Source of the DNA: Phycisphaerae bacterium
GTDB lineage: Bacteria > Planctomycetota > Phycisphaerae > Phycisphaerales > SM1A02
Reading direction: 5' to 3'
DNA length: 40,632 nt
NCBI GenBank assembly: GCA_018656645.1
Contig: JABHZL010000040.1
Coordinates: 1-40,632, forward strand
Each line of letters opens with the position of its first letter. Position 1 is the first letter of the stretch. Both the position numbers and the translations under genes were made by a program. Below are positions 1 to 7,897 of the stretch, in pieces. Under the pieces are notes generated by a model. The model did not search any database, had not been told where the DNA came from, and saw only the letters and a program-made list of their open reading frames with translations.

Positions 1-2
1 AA

Positions 3-152
3 GCACTAGATACAATCCGTGAAGCCGCACGCAACGACGAGAATGTCATGCAACCCCTTGTTGATGCTTCACTAGCCCGTTGCACCCTAGGAGAAATGGT
101 CCAAGCAATGGCTGATGTTTATGGCAGGTATAGCGGCGGGCCCGAGTGGTAA
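3..152 (+). CDS. Methylmalonyl-CoA mutase-type protein, C-terminal fragment
   Basis: Only the last 49 codons are in the window; the gene continues to the left. The visible tail begins ALDTIREAARNDENVM and ends in YSGGPEW before TAA. This matches the end of the catalytic (large or fused) subunit of B12-dependent acyl-CoA mutases, which close their TIM-barrel half with a run such as 'L..lR..Ar...N.m..ll.A..a.aT.GE....l..vfG.y'. Family knowledge: these enzymes isomerise (R)-methylmalonyl-CoA and succinyl-CoA, or related branched acyl-CoAs, in the cytoplasm. The substrate cannot be told from the tail, so methylmalonyl-, ethylmalonyl- and isobutyryl-CoA mutases all remain possible. Six bases separate its stop from hisS, so the two may be co-transcribed. 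Confidence 0.75.
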   Translation, partial: ALDTIREAARNDENVMQPLVDASLARCTLGEMVQAMADVYGRYSGGPEW

Positions 153-158
153 ATACTG

Positions 159-1403
159 ATGGCATGGCAATCACCAAAAGGCACTCGAGATTTTTTCCCT
201 GCAGACCTTGCAGCACTTCAACATATTGAAAAAGCTTGGCGCACTGCTTCTATCAACGCTGGTTTCGATGAAATCGAAGGCCCAATGTTTGAGCACCTTG
301 ACCTTTACACTGTAAAAAGTGGAGAAGGCATCGTAAACGAACTTTTTAGTTTTCGTCGATCGGGTGGAGATACCGATTACGCACTTCGACCTGAATTCAC
401 GCCAACGCTTGCGCGGATGGCTGCGGCAAAAGGAAGATCTCTTTCTATTCCAACGAAATGGTTTGGTATTCCAAACCACTTCCGTGCAGAACGACCTCAG
501 CGAGGAAGATTGCGAGAGTTCAAACAATGGAATGTGGATATGCTTGGCATCGACTCACCCTCTGCAGATGCTGAAGTAATAGCAACCGCAATTCGAGCCC
601 TCGCTAGTCTTGGTCTAACTCCAGATGATGTTGTTGTACGAATAAGTCACCGTGATGTGGTTGCAAAAATGCTACTCGATGGCGGACTTAAAGAAGACCA
701 GTTGCAGACAGCTCTTGGTTTGCTAGACAAGCGTGAAAAAATGTCACGCGATATTTTTGTCGAAAAAGCAAAAGAAGCAAATATAGACCCAGTTGTTTTT
801 TCCTCGTTCGATAGTGAAACAAATACTTCCCACCAAGACCTGGAAACACTTCAAGCCGAATTGTCTGCTTGGGGAATTGCACAATGGTGCAAATTTGACT
901 TTAGTATTGTTCGAGGGCTCGCCTATTACACCGGTGTTGTTTTTGAAATTCACGAATCTGGTGGGAACGAACGCGCAATTGCTGGCGGGGGACGGTATGA
1001 CGGACTCGTAGAAATGTTTGGCGGCCCTTCTATTCCAGCAGTGGGTTTTGGAATGGGAGATGTTGTTCTTTCCTTGGTGTTGCGTGACAAAGGTTTACTT
1101 GGTGATGGCAATGACCTGCTGCCTTCGCCAGATGTGTTTGTCATCAGCGCAGGAGGAGAGGGAGATGCTGCAATCGCAGAAACAGTTTCGCTTCTCCTAG
1201 ACTCGAACTTACACGCTCGGAGAAGTTACAAGGCAACAAAGAATGTCGGGAAATTGCTCACTGAAGCTGCGAAATCTAAAGCAAAATATGCAATTATTCT
1301 TGGCGAAGAGCTTTCCCGCGGTGAATACGTTGTTAAAAATCTTGAAACAAAAGATCAAGTGACGCTACTACGAGCAGAACTCATTGAACATTTAAAATCA
1401 TAA
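159..1403 (+). CDS. hisS: Histidine--tRNA ligase
   Basis: Class II aminoacyl-tRNA synthetase of 414 residues that charges tRNA-His in the cytoplasm. The start Met is followed by WQSPKGTRDFFP, the usual HisRS N-terminus. A TDYALRPEFTPTLAR segment (about residues 72-86) and motif 2 with FRAERPQRGRLREFKQ (108-123) bind ATP and the acceptor end. The histidine-specific segments RGLAYYTG (252-259) and GGGRYDGL (276-283) are intact, and motif 3 lies around AVGFGMG. The C-terminal 90 residues form the anticodon-binding domain (DVFVISAGGEGDAA onward). Length is normal for the family. The stop codon directly abuts the mqnB start, so the two genes probably share one transcript, perhaps with the upstream mutase gene. 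Confidence 0.96.
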   Translation: MAWQSPKGTRDFFPADLAALQHIEKAWRTASINAGFDEIEGPMFEHLDLYTVKSGEGIVNELFSFRRSGGDTDYALRPEFTPTLARMAAAKGRSLSIPTKWFGIPNHFRAERPQRGRLREFKQWNVDMLGIDSPSADAEVIATAIRALASLGLTPDDVVVRISHRDVVAKMLLDGGLKEDQLQTALGLLDKREKMSRDIFVEKAKEANIDPVVFSSFDSETNTSHQDLETLQAELSAWGIAQWCKFDFSIVRGLAYYTGVVFEIHESGGNERAIAGGGRYDGLVEMFGGPSIPAVGFGMGDVVLSLVLRDKGLLGDGNDLLPSPDVFVISAGGEGDAAIAETVSLLLDSNLHARRSYKATKNVGKLLTEAAKSKAKYAIILGEELSRGEYVVKNLETKDQVTLLRAELIEHLKS

Positions 1404-2042
1404 ATGTCTCACCGTCTTCTTATCGTAACTGCAGTGCAAGCCGAGGCAGATGCTATCGGAAAACCAAAGGGTGCAATCGTCATTGCAGGCGGTATTGGAC
1501 GAACCAACGCAGCAATTACAACAACAGCTTCAATTCTCACCGATGGACCATTTGACTGGATTATCAACGCTGGTGTTGCGGGCGCACTGCCAGAAAGTGA
1601 TTTGCAGATTGGAGATGTAGTCATAGCAAACAAGTGTGTGTATGCAGAGGAGGGCCTCATTACTCCTGATGGTTTTCAAACAATTGATACTGTGGGGTTT
1701 GTCCTAGGTAACTTTATACAAAACGAAGTCCCTGTCGATGCTTCTGTGTTAGAGCGTTTACAGTCCATTGGTACTGTGGGCGGAATTGCAACAGTGGCAA
1801 CATGCAGTGGAACAAATAAGCAAGCTTCGCTTATCAGGAACCGAACCGGTTGTATTTGTGAAGCGATGGAAGGGGCAGCGGTTGTTCACACCGCAAACAG
1901 GCTTGGAGCAAAAGCGATTGAAATACGTGCTATTTCCAACACAACTGGCGATCGGAGCTCGCAACAGTGGAACCTTGATCTTGCACTGAAAAATTTAGGA
2001 AACGCTCTGCGACAAGTGATCACCTCCTTAAGGGAGGTGTAG
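1404..2042 (+). CDS. mqnB: Futalosine hydrolase
   Basis: Protein of 212 residues in the nucleoside phosphorylase/hydrolase (PNP/MTAN) fold. The N-terminus LLIVTAVQAEADAIG, the GVAGALPESDLQIGDVVIA block and the late EGAAVVHTANRLG segment (whose Glu contacts the ribose) followed by EIRAISNTTGDR are typical of MqnB. Family knowledge: MqnB removes hypoxanthine from futalosine to give dehypoxanthinyl futalosine in the futalosine route to menaquinone. No other mqn gene is in the window. MTA/SAH nucleosidase is the main alternative, but the C-terminal block fits MqnB better. The ATG begins immediately after the hisS stop. The last 23 bases overlap the 3' end of the convergent minus-strand gene and contain a strong hairpin. 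Confidence 0.85.
   Translation: MSHRLLIVTAVQAEADAIGKPKGAIVIAGGIGRTNAAITTTASILTDGPFDWIINAGVAGALPESDLQIGDVVIANKCVYAEEGLITPDGFQTIDTVGFVLGNFIQNEVPVDASVLERLQSIGTVGGIATVATCSGTNKQASLIRNRTGCICEAMEGAAVVHTANRLGAKAIEIRAISNTTGDRSSQQWNLDLALKNLGNALRQVITSLREV
2018..2039. terminator. Hairpin in overlapping 3' ends of mqnB and the convergent gene
   Basis: CACCTCC (2021-2027) pairs with GGAGGTG (2033-2039), with a T-G wobble closing a three-base loop. It lies inside the last codons of mqnB and of the opposite gene, so it could stop or stabilise both transcripts. No T-tract follows on either strand, so an intrinsic terminator is only a possibility; 3'-end protection is an alternative. Confidence 0.4.
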
Positions 2043-3717
2043 TCAAAATCCTTCGCAATGTTGGTAGCTGGTTTTTAGCACGACGAAGTTTGTGTACAAA
2101 CGACTGTTCATGTTCGAACTCTGTGTGTAAAAGTATTTCTGGCATCAATTGGGTCACCGCTGCAAGAACGACAGTATCGTCGTCCGGAACACCGAGTGCA
2201 CTAACGAGTCTTTTCCAACTGTTTTCACAGGCTGCATCCATTTGATTTTCCTTTGCAATCGTAAGCGATGCTGCAAGGAGAGCCATTGGTGTTGGAATCC
2301 ATTCTTCACTAACCTGAGCCCATTCACCAAAACGTATTTTTTCGTCTTCGGTTGTAGCAAGAATTAAAAAAGCATCACTTGATGGGATTCGCCGAATTGC
2401 TTCAAGAACCCTTGGCGTATCTTCTTCGGAGAACACTGGGTCTAATTCAATCACTGATTGAACAATCATAGATGCGGCTACCGAAGCTGATAGCCTCTTC
2501 TGCTGACTTATGTGTCCTGCAACACGAAGTGCTGTAACAAAATCGTTCGTGGTTCCCCTCTCGAGCCCGTCGATTGTCATTGCGTACAAAGGTGCTAACC
2601 AAGCTGGGGTTGCGGGGTCGTTAGAAAGTGTGATTTCTGTGGGTTGCATCTCTGCCGCTGTTGCGAGTAAAACAAGAGATGGAGAAATTAATTCAAACTC
2701 CCCTTTTTCAGTTGCTTCAATTCGCTCTTTCGTGTCAATCGCGCAATACACATTCACTGCCTCTAAGAAGTACGCCGATGCACGTGGAGCACGAAGCGTC
2801 TCGATGCGTTGTTGCAACAAGGCTTGCATTTCGCGCACATCCTTGCTTGCCTCAAATGCTGTCTTTAACAAGTTATTCCCCTCTACAAAAAGTAGTTTGG
2901 TCAGGAATCCATATTCACCCAACTCCACTGCCTCTTGCAATTCAGAGAGTTTTTCTAATGCTTCTTTTTCATCTGGCATGGCAAAAACTTCTACCATCTG
3001 GTCCATCGCTTCATTGTATGAAGACACCTGCATTTGAATATCCAAGTTCTCATCATCACGGATGGCTTCCAAATCGTCGCTGTCGAAGTTCCCTTCTAAA
3101 TCGACTGCCGACAAGTCTGTTTCTAGCAGCCAATCAGAAACTATCTCTTGTTCGCCCGCAACACTTGACCTAATACCAAATGGATCAAATTGATTTAGTA
3201 AAGATATAACGCTCTGAAGCGAATCAAGTTGATCTACATCTTCTGAAGAATCAATAACAAAAGTAGTTTTTTTGTCCATTGCAAAAATTGAATAACTTAC
3301 AAGAGATGTAATGATTGTTCGCCCATCTGTTGCTTGCTGTGAAATGCCTATAAGTGATTCCATCCCTTGTAAGGCAGACGCATAATTGCCTATTTCTGCA
3401 TCTCCTTGAATGGAAAAAGCCATAAGTTGTGCCGCTTGTCGAATATCACCAAGATGCGGCAATTCCATTTCTAAACCTTGGGAATAATCTAAACCCCAAT
3501 CACAGGTTGGCATTTTTGCTATTTCGTTAATCTGCTTGATTAATGGCAAGAGCAACTTGTATTGTTCTTTCTCAATTACTGTCCATTCACTTTGCGTAGT
3601 CTGCGGAATTTCGACACCTTCAATTTGTACAAACAAATCATTCCACGCATCAGCAGCATTTTCTGGTGCATATATTGTTGCGTTCAATACACAAGATAGA
3701 ATCGTTGCGAGTACCAT
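2020..3717 (-). CDS. Unknown exported protein, 565 aa
   Basis: I do not recognise this protein. It starts MVLATILSCVLNATIYAPENAADAW, which reads as a signal peptide cleaved near residue 17, so it is probably periplasmic or secreted. The rest is acidic and largely helical in appearance (many Glu, Leu and Gln, for example EALEKLSELQEAVELGEYG), with no transmembrane segment, metal motif or P-loop that I can see. The in-frame codon just before the ATG is Lys and no strong ribosome-binding site precedes it, so the start is tentative. It converges on mqnB with a 23-base overlap and is divergent from the DUF456 gene across about 50 bp, which must hold promoters for both. Probably a lineage-restricted protein. 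Confidence 0.7.
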   Translation of the reverse strand: MVLATILSCVLNATIYAPENAADAWNDLFVQIEGVEIPQTTQSEWTVIEKEQYKLLLPLIKQINEIAKMPTCDWGLDYSQGLEMELPHLGDIRQAAQLMAFSIQGDAEIGNYASALQGMESLIGISQQATDGRTIITSLVSYSIFAMDKKTTFVIDSSEDVDQLDSLQSVISLLNQFDPFGIRSSVAGEQEIVSDWLLETDLSAVDLEGNFDSDDLEAIRDDENLDIQMQVSSYNEAMDQMVEVFAMPDEKEALEKLSELQEAVELGEYGFLTKLLFVEGNNLLKTAFEASKDVREMQALLQQRIETLRAPRASAYFLEAVNVYCAIDTKERIEATEKGEFELISPSLVLLATAAEMQPTEITLSNDPATPAWLAPLYAMTIDGLERGTTNDFVTALRVAGHISQQKRLSASVAASMIVQSVIELDPVFSEEDTPRVLEAIRRIPSSDAFLILATTEDEKIRFGEWAQVSEEWIPTPMALLAASLTIAKENQMDAACENSWKRLVSALGVPDDDTVVLAAVTQLMPEILLHTEFEHEQSFVHKLRRAKNQLPTLRRILTTPPLRR

Positions 3718-3767
3718 CTTTATGTAATACTTGCAGAATTATTCCCAATCATCAAGTAAGGAACCAT

Positions 3768-4304
3768 ATGGACTGGATTACTATTATTGTTATCGCGCTT
3801 TTTGCCCTTCTAGCCTCGGTCTGTGTACTGCTCGCATTGCTTGGACTAGCAGGAACTTGGATTATGATCGCCATAGCAATAGGCATCGAGTTACTCGATA
3901 CCTATTGGGGTGACGGCGAAACCTGGGGCTGGACAACACTTGGAATTTGTGTTGGTTTAGCAATTGTTGGTGAAATAATGGAGATAGGCGCTAGCGCCCT
4001 TGGTGTAAAAGTTGGGGGTGGGTCACGCCGAGGGATGATTGGTGCAATCATTGGTGGCATTGTTGGTGGCATTGTTCTAACACCTTTTATTCCAATTCCT
4101 GTAATCGGAACCCTCATCGGTGCAATCATTGGAACTTTCAGTGGTGCTGTCGTTGGCGAAATTACAAACAATGACAATGCGACTGCTGGGGGTATTGCGA
4201 AATCAGCTTCCGGCGCGACCTTTGGACGCATCCTAGGCGTACTAGGAAAAACCGGCGTTGCCGCCGTATGTTGGTGCATCTTGGTTATCACGCCGTTTGT
4301 TTGA
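3768..4304 (+). CDS. DUF456 family membrane protein
   Basis: Membrane protein of 178 residues. The ATG at 3768 is chosen over an upstream in-frame ATG because AAGGAA sits five bases before it and because the longer form would run far into the opposite gene. The N-terminal hydrophobic stretch (ITIIVIALFALLASVCVLLALLGLAGTW) gives one or two helices. A Gly-rich block follows, with SRRGMIGAIIGGIVGGI, then IGTLIGAIIGTFSGAVVGE: two glycine-zipper hairpins that are the hallmark of DUF456. A last hydrophobic segment is at VCWCILVITPFV. The function of the family is unknown; it acts in the inner membrane. The gene stands alone between divergent and convergent minus-strand neighbours. Confidence 0.82.
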   Translation: MDWITIIVIALFALLASVCVLLALLGLAGTWIMIAIAIGIELLDTYWGDGETWGWTTLGICVGLAIVGEIMEIGASALGVKVGGGSRRGMIGAIIGGIVGGIVLTPFIPIPVIGTLIGAIIGTFSGAVVGEITNNDNATAGGIAKSASGATFGRILGVLGKTGVAAVCWCILVITPFV

Positions 4305-4305
4305 G

Positions 4306-4328
4306 AAACTACCTACGAGGTAATTTTT
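4306..4328 (+). terminator. Probable intrinsic terminator after the DUF456 gene
   Basis: Directly after the TGA stop, TACCT-ACG-AGGTA forms a five-pair stem (extendable by AAA/TTT across a mismatch) followed by a run of six T. The same 14 bases at its left edge, aaactacctacgag, recur in the hairpin at 33761-33789. The remaining bases up to 4405 hold no gene. Confidence 0.55.
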
Positions 4329-4405
4329 TGCAAAACTACCGTGTGGATGAATGGCACCTTGGAGTAACAATATCAATTGTGAAATCGATTCGTGGGGTTT
4401 TTTAT

Positions 4406-6100
4406 TTACGTGAGTCGCAAAACTTCTTCGAGGGTTGTTAATCCTTCAGCTATTTTGGCGAAGCCGTCTATGCGGAGGTTTTGCATGCCCGTTTCAAGAC
4501 ACTTGTTGCGGAAGGTGGTAATTGTTGGATTCGATGCGATCAAGTCACGAAGTTCATCGTTCATCAACAGTAATTCGTATACTCCAAGTCGCCCGTTATA
4601 TCCACTATCACGACATTTACTGCACCCAATTGCATGCGGAATTTTTTCTGGTGTGAATCCATTAAGAAGTTCTATTTCTTCTGAAGTTGGCGCTTTGAAC
4701 TCGACGCAATGTTTGCAAACTCTTCTAGCCAAACGTTGTGCAAGAACTGCGTTTACGGCAGATGCAACTAAAAATGGTTCTACTCCAATATTGATTAACC
4801 TTGTCATCGAGGAAGGCGCGTCGTTTGTGTGCAGCGTGGATAACACCAGATGCCCCGTCATTGCTGCTTGTATAGCAACACCGGCGGTTTCTTTGTCTCG
4901 GATCTCACCTAGCAAAACTACATCGGGATCTTGTCTTAATAATGCACGAAGCGCTCTCGAAAAAGTCATGTCAATCTTGTCATGCACTTGTATCTGTGTA
5001 ATTCCATCCAATTCATACTCAACAGGGTCTTCGACCGTTGATATATTCAACCGTTTTCGGTCCATCGATTGCAAAGATGAATAGAGCGTTGTTGTTTTAC
5101 CACAACCAGTTGGACCAGTCACAAGAATAATTCCATTTGGCGCCACTATTTCTTTTTGCCAAGCATGGAGCACTTCTTTTCGAAACCCTAATTCATCTAG
5201 GCCAACACGAATGTTTCGATCGTCAAGCAAGCGCATCACAATTTTCTCACCCTTGGGTGTTGGCACTGTTGAAACACGTAAATCCAACGATCTTCCAAGA
5301 ATCATTGCACGAATTCGGCCATCTTGCGGCAACCGGCGTTCTGCAATATCTAAATTGGCAAGAATTTTTATGCGACTCACAACAGCAGCGTGCAACCGTT
5401 TCGGTGCGTCATCTAAATCATGCAACACACCATCAATTCTATACCTCACTTGAGATCTTCCATCAGATGGTTCGAAGTGAATATCCGAAGCATTTTCTCG
5501 TAAAGCAGTTGCAATCATGTTGCTTACAAAACTAACCACGGGAGACGAATCCGCTTCTGAAGAAGCGCTTTCGAGATCTAATGATAGTTCACTCCCCTCA
5601 CCACACTCTTCTTCTTGTACTTCAGGTTGAATTTTTTGTGTTTGGGAATCAAATAAGTCAACTGCGTTTTCCAAGTCTCGACGGAGTGCTATCGCATGAC
5701 CCATATTTGCACATTGTTCACTACAAATATCCTCAGCCAAAAATACTGCATCCGGAGATTGCGCTGCTAAATATCGTTTCCCGTCGATGCACACGGGAAC
5801 TATTCCATGTTCCCTGCACCACCCACTCCCTACGGTTTTAACAAATTCAAAATCAATAGTATCACTAGTTATATGAATGAAAAGCATCCCAAATAAGTCG
5901 GCAACGGCTTTTTGTACACTTTCCTCTGAAATACCTATGTCAATGAGTGTTTGTGCAATAGGTTGCCCCTGATTTTTCTTTTGTAATCGCTCAGCAACTT
6001 CTTGTTGTTCTGTATCAAGAACACCTTGTGAACGCAGTGAATCCAAAAGTTTGTCCGCGTAAGAAGTTGCGGGTTGTTTCAAGGTGTTTAATTGCTTCAT
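4406..6100 (-). CDS. gspE: GspE/PilB-type assembly ATPase
   Basis: Secretion or pilus-extension ATPase of 564 residues. An N-terminal MshEN/GspE-N region (about 15-150) precedes a low-complexity acidic linker (160-185) and the N2 and C-terminal ATPase domains. Walker A is GPTGCGKT (329-336). The Asp box contains ISTVEDPVEYELDGITQIQV, Walker B is DVVLLGEIRD (393-402), and the His box is TLHTNDA. A tetracysteine zinc site uses Cys462, Cys465, Cys493 and Cys496 (CxxC-27-CxxC), typical of GspE and PilB. It works as a cytoplasmic hexamer that powers pilin or pseudopilin polymerisation through the PilM-N-O or GspL-M platform encoded just upstream. Its ATG overlaps the preceding stop by 4 bp, so it is the last gene of the pil operon. 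PilB and GspE cannot be separated from sequence alone. Confidence 0.93.
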   Translation of the reverse strand: MKQLNTLKQPATSYADKLLDSLRSQGVLDTEQQEVAERLQKKNQGQPIAQTLIDIGISEESVQKAVADLFGMLFIHITSDTIDFEFVKTVGSGWCREHGIVPVCIDGKRYLAAQSPDAVFLAEDICSEQCANMGHAIALRRDLENAVDLFDSQTQKIQPEVQEEECGEGSELSLDLESASSEADSSPVVSFVSNMIATALRENASDIHFEPSDGRSQVRYRIDGVLHDLDDAPKRLHAAVVSRIKILANLDIAERRLPQDGRIRAMILGRSLDLRVSTVPTPKGEKIVMRLLDDRNIRVGLDELGFRKEVLHAWQKEIVAPNGIILVTGPTGCGKTTTLYSSLQSMDRKRLNISTVEDPVEYELDGITQIQVHDKIDMTFSRALRALLRQDPDVVLLGEIRDKETAGVAIQAAMTGHLVLSTLHTNDAPSSMTRLINIGVEPFLVASAVNAVLAQRLARRVCKHCVEFKAPTSEEIELLNGFTPEKIPHAIGCSKCRDSGYNGRLGVYELLLMNDELRDLIASNPTITTFRNKCLETGMQNLRIDGFAKIAEGLTTLEEVLRLT

Positions 6101-6762
6101 TGTTGTTTTCCAGCATCCACGTATGTGTTGTTTGTATTTGTGCTTCCGGCAATGAAAAGTATCCGCGTTATCTCACCGAATTCAGTTAACATTTTTTCAT
6201 CATCAATCACTAAGCGCAGAAGAACCGAGCCACTTCTCACTTCCTCAATAACAAATGCGCCAACAGCGTTAGGTAAAAGCAACGTGTCACCTTGTTGATA
6301 AATGCTACCGCTAATATTTGCCAATGAACTATTTCCCTTCATAACTGAAGTAAGTTCAAGTTCGAGAATCGCTCGATCTGCAATTTCTACCCAACGTCGA
6401 TGTAAAATTTTCGTTTGAGAAGGTTTTTCTGCAGTAATTACTTCTGCCTGTTCTACAATTTGTTTTTGATATGGATTTTTGACAACAAGTGGATGTTGCC
6501 AGCTTGCTGGATCATTATTCAACCTGTTTGAAACCATGCGTGTTTCAACTATGGCAGCAGAAACATCGTTGGATATTTTTACTTCACCATCTTCATCTAA
6601 TAAAGAATCCATAAGCATATCCTGTTGTGTCTTTAGCATGCCTCCTGAAGCTGGCACGACGACCCACATTACAGTTAGTTCGGAGATGGCAAACAGTGTA
6701 GAAATAATGATGAACAGAGGCGCTGCACCATAGAGTTCGGTCATTCGTTTTATAAAAGTCAT
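6097..6762 (-). CDS. GspC/PilP-like inner-membrane protein
   Basis: Bitopic protein of 221 residues. One transmembrane helix (APLFIIISTLFAISELTVMWVVV, about 14-36) is followed by a periplasmic part. Around residues 130-190, after LELELTSVMKGNSSLANISG, a compact beta-rich segment resembles the HR domain of GspC and PilP, including the pattern of a GDTL turn followed by VRSGSVLLR. In those families this domain contacts the outer-membrane secretin. The assignment rests on domain style plus position: it sits exactly where pilP or gspC would lie, between pilO and the ATPase gene, with 4-bp overlaps on both sides. No secretin gene is in the window. It could instead be a lineage-specific platform subunit. 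Confidence 0.6.
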   Translation of the reverse strand: MTFIKRMTELYGAAPLFIIISTLFAISELTVMWVVVPASGGMLKTQQDMLMDSLLDEDGEVKISNDVSAAIVETRMVSNRLNNDPASWQHPLVVKNPYQKQIVEQAEVITAEKPSQTKILHRRWVEIADRAILELELTSVMKGNSSLANISGSIYQQGDTLLLPNAVGAFVIEEVRSGSVLLRLVIDDEKMLTEFGEITRILFIAGSTNTNNTYVDAGKQQ

Positions 6763-7295
6763 CTTGAGCCACCCTCCTCGTCGTACAACAAGTGAAGAAC
6801 TAATGTCGCTTCAACTGTTGTTTCAGTTGCCCGTCGGATATTTAATTTGTTTATAGGAATCATGCGTTCCATCCGTTCAAATCGTTGTATAAGTTCATAC
6901 ACACCTGCAAACGAACCAGACACCTCCATGTTCACGGGTAGGATTCCTAGCTCGCTACCCGAACGATTACCGGTAATCGTCACACTTCGAACAGATAGCC
7001 CCGATTGCTCTGCAGCAATTGAAGCCTCACCAAGCCACTGTTCTGCTTGATGTTGGATTGGAATTCTAGAAGTCGCCACTTCTGAAGCTTCGTCCAAGTA
7101 ATCAATAGCATCTTCTAATTGATGATACTGGGCGTTTACTTCCGAAAATTGGCTAAGTTGTTTTGTTCTTGTTTTAATTTCGTTCGCAACATTTTCAACA
7201 GCAATGTTGGCTGGTCGATATACCGTCAACCACGATAAAACAGGGATAGCTACCAAAACAAGGACGAGTGCAAAATATCTTATTGGTACGTTCAC
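6759..7295 (-). CDS. pilO: PilO-like pilus assembly protein
   Basis: Protein of 178 residues with a short cytoplasmic N-terminus, one transmembrane helix (YFALVLVLVAIPVLSWLTVY) and a coiled-coil stretch (IKTRTKQLSQFSEVNAQYHQLEDAIDYL). A ferredoxin-like periplasmic domain ends it, with the strand VNMEVSGSFAGVYELIQRFERMERMI characteristic of PilO (NxxVxGxYxxxxxFl..le). Family knowledge: PilO dimerises with PilN in the inner-membrane platform of type IV pili. The start is GTG at 7295; it overlaps the pilN stop as GTGA and no ATG lies nearby. GspM is a more distant alternative. Confidence 0.8.
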   Translation of the reverse strand: MNVPIRYFALVLVLVAIPVLSWLTVYRPANIAVENVANEIKTRTKQLSQFSEVNAQYHQLEDAIDYLDEASEVATSRIPIQHQAEQWLGEASIAAEQSGLSVRSVTITGNRSGSELGILPVNMEVSGSFAGVYELIQRFERMERMIPINKLNIRRATETTVEATLVLHLLYDEEGGSR

Positions 7296-7897
7296 TGCTG
7301 AATTCCTGCCAATGTTCCCACAACCTCAGTGTGTACTTCCATCGTAATTGCAAAACCCCTAGCAGCCCCACCTTGTTTTTGTTGGGAGTATTGCAGGGAT
7401 ACGTTTTCAAAACATGACGATTTCATTAATCGCTCAACGAACATTGAAACTGTTGGGTCATCAGTTGCTTCTCCGGCTATTTGCACTCTGTCGAACGATA
7501 CAGAAACGCCTTCTTCATCTGTGCGAGTTCTAGTATCTACATGAATTGAGTTTATAAATGCATCCTCTGGTAGAACGGATGTCAATTCTGAGAGCAACAG
7601 AGATTTTGGAACAACATCAAGCAATGCACTGATTGCTTTAGCTTCCTCTAATTTTTTTCTTAACTTTTGCTCAGATTTTAAAAACCCCTGCACTCTCTGT
7701 TGTGCATCATCCCATTTAGCAGAAACTGCTTGTTGATTTTGAAAAACACTTCGCCAATGTGTCATTGTTGTTGCAAATGCAGAAAAAGTCATAATTACTA
7801 CTAGCCCAATGAGCAATAAACCGTAGCGGAACAATCTTCGGTCCCGCTTTTGATCGTGCCACCGTTGCGTTAAAAAGTCATCAAATGGGTGGTTCAT
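7292..7897 (-). CDS. pilN: PilN-like pilus assembly protein
   Basis: The ATG at 7897 has a good AGGAGG-like ribosome-binding site just upstream (AGGAGGTTCACA) and overlaps pilM as ATGA; the longer reading frame would run deep into pilM. The 201-residue product begins MNHPFDDFLTQRWHDQKRDRRL, has one transmembrane helix (YGLLLIGLVVIMTFSAFAT), then a coiled coil (QAVSAKWDDAQQRVQGFLKSE) and a ferredoxin-like domain. PLSLLLSELTSVLP-type wording (PKSLLLSELTSVLPEDAFI) is the usual PilN strand-helix. In the family it links cytoplasmic PilM to periplasmic PilO. The N-terminus lacks the classical IN-L motif seen in many PilN proteins, though NHPFDDFL may take its place. Confidence 0.8.
   Translation of the reverse strand: MNHPFDDFLTQRWHDQKRDRRLFRYGLLLIGLVVIMTFSAFATTMTHWRSVFQNQQAVSAKWDDAQQRVQGFLKSEQKLRKKLEEAKAISALLDVVPKSLLLSELTSVLPEDAFINSIHVDTRTRTDEEGVSVSFDRVQIAGEATDDPTVSMFVERLMKSSCFENVSLQYSQQKQGGAARGFAITMEVHTEVVGTLAGIQQ

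Noticed and set aside
2510-3173. Two long plus-strand open frames inside the unknown exported gene
   Set aside because: They lie wholly opposite a 565-codon frame with a signal peptide, are Ser/Thr/Cys-rich like typical antisense frames, and have no ribosome-binding site.
3666-3767. Longer N-terminus for the DUF456 protein
   Set aside because: The added 34 residues overlap the divergent gene, are not hydrophobic or family-like, and lack a ribosome-binding site; AAGGAA precedes the chosen ATG.
4392-5084. 230-codon plus-strand frame opposite gspE
   Set aside because: Antisense shadow of the conserved ATPase domain; the minus-strand motifs are unmistakable.
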